NCBI GenBank assembly: GCA_015680685.1 | Contig: MNCI01011880.1 | Location: 135,354 to 199,353, forward strand | Source of the DNA: Gnetum montanum | Taxonomy: Eukaryota > Streptophyta > Gnetopsida > Gnetales > Gnetaceae | Reading direction: 5' to 3' | Length of the DNA: 64,000 nt | In this document: one piece after another, positions 57,366-64,000 of the stretch | Layout of the letters: each line of letters begins with the position of its first letter | How positions within the stretch are numbered: the first letter of the stretch is position 1 | Notes under the pieces: model-generated | Database searches by the model: none | The model's input: only the letters and a program-made list of their open reading frames with translations | What the model was told of the DNA's origin: nothing | Translations under genes and position numbers: made by a program

Positions 57366-57785
57366 TACACCATGCACTGTTTCAAGTCCATTATGTCGAA
57401 CCTGTATAGCACAATAGATTCATCCACAGTAACACTGGAATGGGCCATGAGCAAGATTGTTAGAAACGCTTCCACCATGGCTAGACTTAGACAAGAAATT
57501 AGATCAGTGATTGTCCAAGTAGGAGGCACTATAGATGAGAGCTGAACTAAGAAGATGAAGTACCTGCACTGTGTCATCAAAGAAACTCTATGTCTGCACC
57601 CACGCATTCCTCGAGAAGTCATGGAATCTATGACCGTGGATGAATTATACATATCCAGAAAAGCTAGAATAATTTTCAATCTGTGGGTAACAAGGAGAGA
57701 TGAGGAGATTGCCCCATTTGCATCAGATTCAAAAAAAATTATATTTTTGGTGGATTGTGATGTTGCAAGAGATGATAGATGCTTT
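57366..57785 (+). pseudogene. Cytochrome P450 fragment (I-helix to before the heme loop)
   Basis: Membrane-bound haem monooxygenase family, plant CYP71-like by the motifs. In one frame: a degenerate I-helix ending TLEWAMSKIVRNASTM (57430-57480), LRQEIRSVI, then a TGA, then MKYLHCVIKETLCLHP (57555-57602) where the K-helix ExxR has Arg changed to Cys. Next comes ELYISRKARIIFNLWVTRRDEE (57639-57708, normally ..Y.IPK.T...VN.WAI.RD) and FASDSKK, with the PERF motif lost. Homology stops before the Cys haem-binding loop. No intron needed. It lies opposite to element D's transcription. Confidence 0.85.
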
Positions 57786-58580
57786 CAAAAACCCTACATG
57801 CAGCGCAGCAGACAAAGGGAGCCAGCTATTTCCATCGTAGCCGCAATAATTGCTTTGTGCTTGCAGAGAGATTTTGGGTCAGTGGCACATATGCAAGCAG
57901 CCAAGTCGATCGATTCTGCATCTTTTCCTTACGTCATTTGGCGCAGGGGCATTGCAGCACCAATTGGCATTGTTAGTCCTACTTCTTCTTCTTTTGGCAC
58001 TGCACAAGGATAACAATGGTTTGGTTTCGAAAATGCTCTTTCTCTCAACCTTATCTGGCGTCTCAGGCCCAGACTCAGCCTCAAGCTCCAATGTCGATGG
58101 CCTCTAACTGCCTTGTGGGTGTTACTGTTGCTAAGCCTCATGTTGTTGCCCCTTTTGCCAATTATCAAGCTTCTTTTGCAAATTCTGACCAACAATTTTT
58201 GAGTATTGGGCCATCCAAGAAGCTATGCTGCAACTGCCTCCATCATAGCTGCAACACGATCTTGATGTTGATCCTGAATTTCAAGTCATTAATAGTAGCA
58301 GCGACTTGGAAGATGATGAATTAAAATCTGCTCTTCGAAAAAAATCATAAGAATGATCAAAGAACTACACGAAGCAGACTTGGATGAGGCACTTAACTTG
58401 ATCAATATCGGCATTTACTGTAACATGAAGCAAGAAGTGTATGGCAGAGTCACGTGTATTCATGTGAAAGAAAAGAAATTAATTACAATCAGGTCGTGGA
58501 AAAAGCCATCACTTTGGTTCACTAACAAATTTTGGGCAACTTATTCAAGCCTAGGATTATGCGCGGTTAACCGATTTTCT
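57786..58580 (+). pseudogene. Unassigned coding-like fragments between P450 and cellulose synthase pieces
   Basis: Short frames with protein-like composition: a Gln/Ala/Pro-rich one at 58040-58230, and a frame at about 58255-58350 with DVDPEFQVINSSSDLEDDELK ending in TAA. Neither is recognised. Their position between two identifiable host gene fragments suggests more captured exons. Confidence 0.35.
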
Positions 58581-58670
58581 AGCATGAGCGCGCTAGTACG
58601 AGCGATGGCTTTGCTTACCAATGTCGTCTTCATGTTGAACCTGGACTACGACGACCACTACATCTATGAA
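58581..58670 (+). pseudogene. Cellulose synthase (CesA/Csl) fragment
   Basis: The translation SALVRAMALLTNVVFMLNLD then YDDHYI matches the conserved cellulose synthase block NALVRVSAVLTN.PF.LNLDCDHYI, which holds the UDP-glucose-binding DxD. The Cys of DCD is replaced and an extra Asp codon is inserted. Homology fades after DHYI. The upstream open frame (58353-58580) is not clearly related. Confidence 0.65.
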
Positions 58671-58739
58671 ATCATCCATACAAATGGCCGCTATTCTCAA
58701 GGACAACACAAACTACATAACATCAAGCAATGCTTCACA

Positions 58740-60300
58740 TGACGTGACACTCGCTTTGTGTTGAAAACGTGAGAGGGCAACTCCACTTATGAATTCGGTT
58801 GTACACACTTACATATATATTTATATATCAACCCATCCATGTATGCATCAAATCCATGATTACTATCTTTATTACTATGATTTAAATAACAATAAAATAT
58901 GTTATGATTTAAAAAAGGGAAAAGGTTATATGAATTGAACACTTGATCATGGTGGTTGCAACTACAAGATATTCATCACCTATAAATATTTAACCCTATG
59001 GTGAATATATCCACTAGATACTTGGCTTCATTTTAAATTTCTTATAAATGTTGTAATTTCATGACAATTGAAATGGTGGTTATAACCACTACCAAGGCCA
59101 CTTGTCAACTACAACTTTTTTATCTCCATGGTGACCACTTAGCAACTAAATGAGACACATGTCAACGTAGGCATAGGTTTCTCCTAACTTGTTGGGCAAG
59201 TTGTAACTTCTTTACTTGGGGAGTAAGTTACCCAAGATATTTTGTAATATCTAACTACCTATGAGACCCTATAAAAGGGCTTCAAGGGTAGGAAGAAAAA
59301 AAAAAGGGGACACTCTGGGTCTTGGAGGAGGATTGAAAAGAAGACATTGTGAAAGATTTCTTGTAAGATGACTTTTTAAAGACAACATTTCAACCTCTTT
59401 GTCATAGTCCTGTGAGTTATGTTTATTTTTTATTTTGTTTAAATTGTTTAGCTAGTGGTTTAGATAGTATCATGCTTGGCAAATAATTTTTTGATTTTTA
59501 GATTGCTCTTATTGTTCTTATTGCATGATAGAAAATTTCTATTAAAATTTTTCCATAAAAGAGCTTGTGTTTGAAAGCCTTAAGAGTACTCTAGTAGTAA
59601 ATTTTATTATTATGCAATGTATAAGAGTTGCTATTGAGATTGTTGTAAGAGAGCCTCTACATGTAGTCAAGCCGTTGAACGATTCAATAGTCAAGAGGGT
59701 TCAGAAAATCTTTGGTATTTTGATAGGACCAGAATAGCTTCTTTTATCTTTAAAGTGAATCTNNNNNNNNNNNNNNNNNNNNNNNNNNNNNNNNNNNNNN
59801 NNNNNNNNNNNNNNNNNNNNNNNNNNNNNNNNNNNNNNNNNNNNNNNNNNNNNNNNAATTTGGGATAGCTTTATTGTGAAGTGTTTACTTGTATCATTTT
59901 ACCTTGTTTAAACATTTGAGATCTTTACACAAATCTACTTTCTTTTTCTCTTCTTTCTATTTCCATTGAATCTTGCTCTATTTCTAGTTTTCTTGTGGAA
60001 CTATCTCTTTCTCTGGGGAAAATTAGAAGTAGATTCGCAGAGTTGTGTTCACATGTTTTTGCAAAACTTTATTTGTTACAAGTAGGTATTATAAGGATCG
60101 CATAAACTAGGCAATTGAACAGAATAAGACTCTCAACAACTCACAGTACTTTGCAAAGTTAGTTGAATCTCTTTAAGATAAGTCATTTATAGTTTTACAC
60201 ACAACCCAATCATTTCATTTTTCACAACAGCATACCACAACAGCACACACACATACTCACATTAACTACTAAGTCTATTTGGAGGTATCTGGGCCTTGGT
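58740..60300 (+). other. LTR-like or promoter-like stretch containing the assembly gap
   Basis: TATA-like CCCTATAAAAGGG at about 59268-59280 followed by purine-rich DNA, then an AT-rich stretch on both sides of the gap with pyrimidine-rich sequence (59935-60020). It looks like a solo LTR or the 5' end of another element, but no pair of termini is visible. Confidence 0.35.
59763..59856. other. Assembly gap (94 N)
   Basis: Run of N. Sequence on both sides is AT-rich and may be continuous. Confidence 0.99.
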
Positions 60301-61540
60301 GTTGCCAGAGACTATCAAGCACCTAAATCCTTTTCAAGGATACTCGTTGGTGGTTGCGTCCCAAACGGTCGCCAACAAGAATTAGCATGCAAAGGTATCT
60401 TTCTTCTGCTAGTTTCTAACCTCTCGTTGGGATGCTTAGAGATGGTCATTTTGAGACAGTTGGTGTGCCACTTGTTTTGGGCACATGCTCTTTCTTTTCT
60501 TTTCTTTTTTGTTTGGAGCTCCCTTTTTTTTCGAGCTCTATTACGCTTATGTGCTTTTCTTTTGCTATTTATCCATATTCATTTGCAAATAACCTTGTTG
60601 TTGCAAGACAGGTGTTTCCTCCTTGGGATGAGTTGCATTACATCCATTTGGGGCTTTGACCTACCTACAGATGCTTCCCATGTAGCGAGTTGTGTTATGC
60701 GCATCATGGACTTTGCGATTGGGCATATGGAGGGGCTTTACATGCATCGGGAAAGCTTGTAAACGAGGTGTGAAAGGGGGAAACTATGGGTGTAATGAAC
60801 AAGATGATGAGGGTTAAAGGGAAGGGTAGGATGTGCACTCCCAAGTAGCTAAGCTAGTCAAAGAAATTACCTCAGAATGCTATAGTGTCCTATTCTCTCA
60901 ACGAAATGCATCTTTGACCGATGTTGTCTTGGCTCATATCTTGCAGGTGCAACAGAAAGTAGAACAAAGAAATGTAATCATGAAGTGCAGTTAGGCAAAG
61001 TCTTACTTGCTTGAGATGTTGTCAAAGTGGTGGGCATTATTGCTAAGGCATTTGATGTCCAAAGCAAGAAGGCCAACAACAGTTCTGACAACAGTAAATT
61101 GAGGAGGCTGGTACCAAGGGGGCTAGGCATTATGGTGATGTGAGTGCTCAGGAGTCCCCGCCCAAGGCAAACATCATGTAGTTCAACTATAAGCAAAGAG
61201 GCCTAGCAGCTGAACATCTGTTGAGCTCAGACGATGGCAGGGGCTGGAGGGTAGCAACTTTATGGCTAGGCCACAATAGTGTTAGGACTCCAGCAGCAGG
61301 TGCTGATAACGGAAGCTACTACCAGGGTGATGAGCTACGATGGCGATAGCTTCAGAAGGTCAACAAGATGTCCAATGACATCTCTAGAGGATCAGCAAGA
61401 TGCCAGGGATGGTGGCGTAGCATATGTTTTAGAGGGTGTTCTCTTGTCATCATGAACTATGTTCTAGAACTGCCATGTCCCACCTTTTATCAGCACTATG
61501 CACGCTCGCTTGTTTGAGTGATGGTGGATGCAAGTTCAAA
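60301..61540 (-). other. Element D 3' untranslated region
   Basis: T-rich stretch near 60490-60540 like that of element C near 23600. Otherwise no supported gene. The plus-strand frame at 60427-60762 (hydrophobic, Leu/Phe-rich) is the translation of that T-rich stretch. Confidence 0.5.
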
Positions 61541-61549
61541 ACGTTGTGT

Positions 61550-62018
61550 CGTGAACCTAGTTTAAGGTCCTGGTAGACCATCTGATGTATTGGTTTAAGG
61601 TCCCAGCAGACTGCAATGTGCTAGTTTAAGGTCCTAGGAAACCATTGTGCTAGTTTATCGTTGTAGCGAATAGTGGATGGGCCAATTTAAGGTCATAGTA
61701 GATTGTTTGTGCCAATTTAACATCATAGCGGACAGTGGATAGGCCAGTTTAAGTTCGTAGTGGATCATCTGTGTCAGTTTAACATCATAGAAGATGGTGG
61801 ATGGGCTAGTTTAAGGTCATAATGGATGGTCTATGCTAGTTTAACATCATAGTGGACGGTCTATGCTAGTTTATAGTCATGGAAAACTATTTGTGCCAGT
61901 TTATAGTCATGGTGAACTATGGATGCTAGTTTATAATCATGGTAGACTATCTATGCCAGTTTATAGTCATGGCAGACTATGGATGCTAGTTTATAGTCGT
62001 AGTGAACTATGAATTCTT
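61550..62018. repeat. Hairpin-repeat array 4 (element D, after integrase)
   Basis: About 15 units of roughly 30-33 bp beginning GCYAGTTTA. Early units have stem GGTC/GACC (61566-61579, spacer CTGGTA). Later ones have AGTC with GACT or AACT (from 61870). Middle units read TTTAACATCATAG..GGA and have weaker stems. Same position relative to integrase as array 1 in element C. Confidence 0.85.
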
Positions 62019-62034
62019 ACCTTGCTTTTGTATT

Positions 62035-63050
62035 AGACGAAGTACGACTTCAAGTATAAGTGGTTCATGGGATTTGCAAACTTTCTACCATCCATGTATA
62101 CCAACTTGAAGGATCCATTCTTGTAGGCTTTTGTGACTACAAATGGACCTTCCCAATTTGTTAAAAACTTGTCTACATGTTCATGCATAGCTTTGAGGAC
62201 TAGGTCCCCCTTTTTAATCGATCGTCAATGTAGGTCTGCATGATGCTTTTGCCGCTGCTTGTCCTGATACCATTCGATACAGCTCAGTGTTTGTGCATGC
62301 TCTTCCTCTAGGGAGTCGAGATCGATGATCCTTAACTTGTTATTTTGTGCTTTGTTTATGACACTTGAGAGGATCATCTACAGTGATGGTACCTGCAATT
62401 CAAGGACTAACACTACTTCAGATCCGTAAACTAGGCTATAGGGGGTCTTACCTGTAGCCATCCTACATGTTGTATGGTAGGCCTAGAGCACATAAAGGAT
62501 TTGCTCGTGCCATCACCTCTTGTTGTTGCTAAGCATTCTTTTAAGCAATTTGATGATGCCCTTGTTTGTAGCCTCTTCTTAACCGTTAGCCTGCAGGTAA
62601 TATCGCAACGAAAAAGATTGTCTAATGCCAAGGTTACTACAAAAGGTTCTAGTTTTCACACTACTAAACTATGGTCCATTCTCTGTCACAATAGTCATGG
62701 GAAGACCAAACCTTGTTATGATGTTGTCTAAGTTGAAGTGGAAAACCTATTGAGATATAGTTTTCCATAGGGGGATAGCTTCTTCCCACTTCGTGAAATA
62801 CTTGGTGGCAGTAATGATGAAGCTATGTCCTACAGAAGACTTAGGTGTTATGGGTCCTATGATATCTAGTCCCCATTGTTGGAATGGCCACGTGATCTGT
62901 GTAGGGTGCAACTTAGTAGGTGAAATTTGTATAAGATTTTCATGACATTGGCATGTGTCACATGTCTTGAATTTAGCAACACATTCTCATTCCATGCAAG
63001 GCTAGTAATACCATAAACGTATGGTCTTAGCCACCATAGCCTTGGGAGCT
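62035..63050 (-). pseudogene. pol: Element D integrase
   Basis: WGLDIIGPI at about 62878-62852, then YFTKWEEAIPL. The second Asp site reads TENGP.FS (about 62690-62667), Asp changed to Glu and Gln to TAG. The Glu site reads G.EEATNK (about 62590-62567). The C-terminal WEGPFVVTKAY lies at about 62163-62130 and the domain ends near 62035. It closely follows element C integrase and is broken by stops. Confidence 0.85.
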
Positions 63051-64000
63051 ATGTGTCCTCCACATAGTCCTTCATGGACTTTGCTAACAATCTTTTGTGC
63101 CTCCTCCCCACCAATGCAAGTTAACAGTATTCCATCAAAGGAGTGTTTACACAAGGTGTTATCTTCTACGAGGACATACTACCTTGCTCGCTTTCAGATT
63201 GCATCCTTTTGGGCGAATGTCAAGCTGTGTGGGGGTTCACCATGCTACAGGTAGGCTTTCATGTTAGTGTACCACTCTTGGGCATTGGTAGTGCTTACGG
63301 AGGCCACGTGTACTGCTTGGATGATAGGGTCTATGCACTCTGTTATCAAAGTAGGTAGAGTTACAAACAGGTGTGGCGGAACGTTTAACGCTAGTGTAGC
63401 TAAGGCATCAACTATAGTGTTTTTATCGCATGGCACATGCTAGATGTCTAAGGTGGTGAACTATTTCAACAAGTTTTTGGCCAAATCACAGTAAGGCTAT
63501 AAGTGTTAAGCTTTATAGGTGTAGAATTCAATGATTTGATTGACAACAAGTTAAGAGTCACCTCGGACTGCCAAATGTCATATTTTTAAATGTTGGGCTG
63601 CTAAGAGACCCCTAAGGAGTCCTTCGTACTCAACTACATTGTTCGTACAAAGGAACATGAAGTAGTAAGCAAAAGGTTGCATGTCCCTCAAGGGGAATGT
63701 AATGACGGTGGTAGCACTACCACCTTACGTGGTTGAGGCACCGTCAAAATCAAAAGTGGCCTTGAAATGCAATGCTACAAGGTTAACATTGCTAATATGT
63801 TCATTAGGGAATTCAGGTTCTATGGTCGCTTGATCATCAACAGGTGAGGCTGCAAGCTATGTAGCTATTTCTTGTCCTTTCGTTGATGATTGGGATACAT
63901 AGTGTAAATCAAATTATGCTATTATTTCTTTCCATTGGGCTATTCTTCTACTTTCATATAGGTTGTTCATGATAGCCTGAAGTATGTTGCTTTTGCATAT
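63051..64000 (-). pseudogene. pol: Element D second RNase H, linker and first RNase H (partial)
   Basis: CTNNVVEYEGLLRGLLAAQHL (about 63650-63588), GDS.LVVNQII (about 63562-63530) and NTIVDALATLA (63427-63395) mark the Tat-specific second RNase H. The linker at 63395-63245 matches element C's linker. Sequence at 63870-64000 reads as the end of the first RNase H and is cut by the window edge. Confidence 0.82.

Larger units (their letters stand above)
54480..64000 (-). mobile_element. Element D: Tat-lineage retrotransposon, partial
   Basis: Minus-strand element with its 3' LTR at 54480-56338, polypurine tract, a long 3' region, a hairpin-repeat array, integrase, the second RNase H and the start of the first RNase H at the window edge. 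Domain order and motifs match element C, but the 3' region is about 3.6 kb longer and contains host gene fragments (57.3-58.7 kb) and an LTR-like stretch with the assembly gap. The 5' part is outside the window. Confidence 0.85.

Noticed and set aside
57555-58013. Intact cytochrome P450 gene
   Set aside because: Only about 140 codons with homology, ExxR mutated, no haem-binding Cys and no N-terminal membrane anchor.
61550-62018. Possible CRISPR-like or tRNA-like repeats
   Set aside because: No spacers. Hairpins are too small and lack tRNA box A/B motifs. Better explained as a retroelement minisatellite.

Overview
This is repeat-dominated, AT-rich plant nuclear DNA. Nested LTR retrotransposons of the plant-specific Ty3/Gypsy Athila and Tat lineages, LINE fragments, a tRNA-Asp primer site and host fragments (cytochrome P450, cellulose synthase) place it in a seed plant with a large, slowly purged genome. 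A gymnosperm is my inference, not a demonstration. I see no intact cellular protein gene, and no tRNA, rRNA or CRISPR array. The assembly has a 94-base N gap at 59763-59856.

Layout. 1-5492: element A1, a minus-strand Athila-like copy with its 5' LTR at 4633-5492 and its 3' end off the window; RT, RNase H and integrase are deleted. A1 lies inside A2 (5493-8040, minus), an RT-to-integrase remnant of the same family. 8095-8790: an L1-type LINE tail. 8907-40897: element B, a plus-strand Athila-like element with a perfect ATAAG target duplication. Its 3' LTR is split by element C. 21583-40561: element C, a minus-strand Tat/Ogre-like element with 5-bp target duplications GTGGA/ATGGA. 40985-42870: two RTE-type LINE fragments. 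43.6-54.4 kb: low-copy-looking DNA with duplicated promoter-like modules and two copies of a short acidic reading frame ending IPPxYAPAA. 54480-64000: element D, a second minus-strand Tat element running off the window, with a 57.3-58.7 kb mosaic of host gene fragments in its 3' part.

The most unusual structure is in element C. The protease and reverse transcriptase modules are separated by about 6.4 kb that looks like an Ogre-type intron (28212-34609 on the minus strand, GT donor and AG acceptor, reading frame kept across the junction). Inside lies an opposite-strand multi-exon gene (about 30214-33988, plus) with its own GT-AG introns and only a few in-frame stops. Both ends of the intron, and the 3' untranslated regions of elements C and D, carry arrays of a short repeat in which each unit can form a hairpin. 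The stems differ between units by paired compensatory changes (GGCC/GGCC, GGCT/AGCC, AGCC/GGCT, AGTC/GACT, GGTC/GACC) around a constant 6-nt spacer.

Element B has a second oddity. About 2.8 kb of extra coding sequence lies between integrase and the 3' LTR and ends in a long coiled-coil-like frame. It is preceded by an internal promoter-like cassette that reuses an LTR motif. All elements decay mainly by C-to-T/G-to-A change, seen in stop codons, catalytic residues and primer sites, as expected of DNA methylated for a long time.
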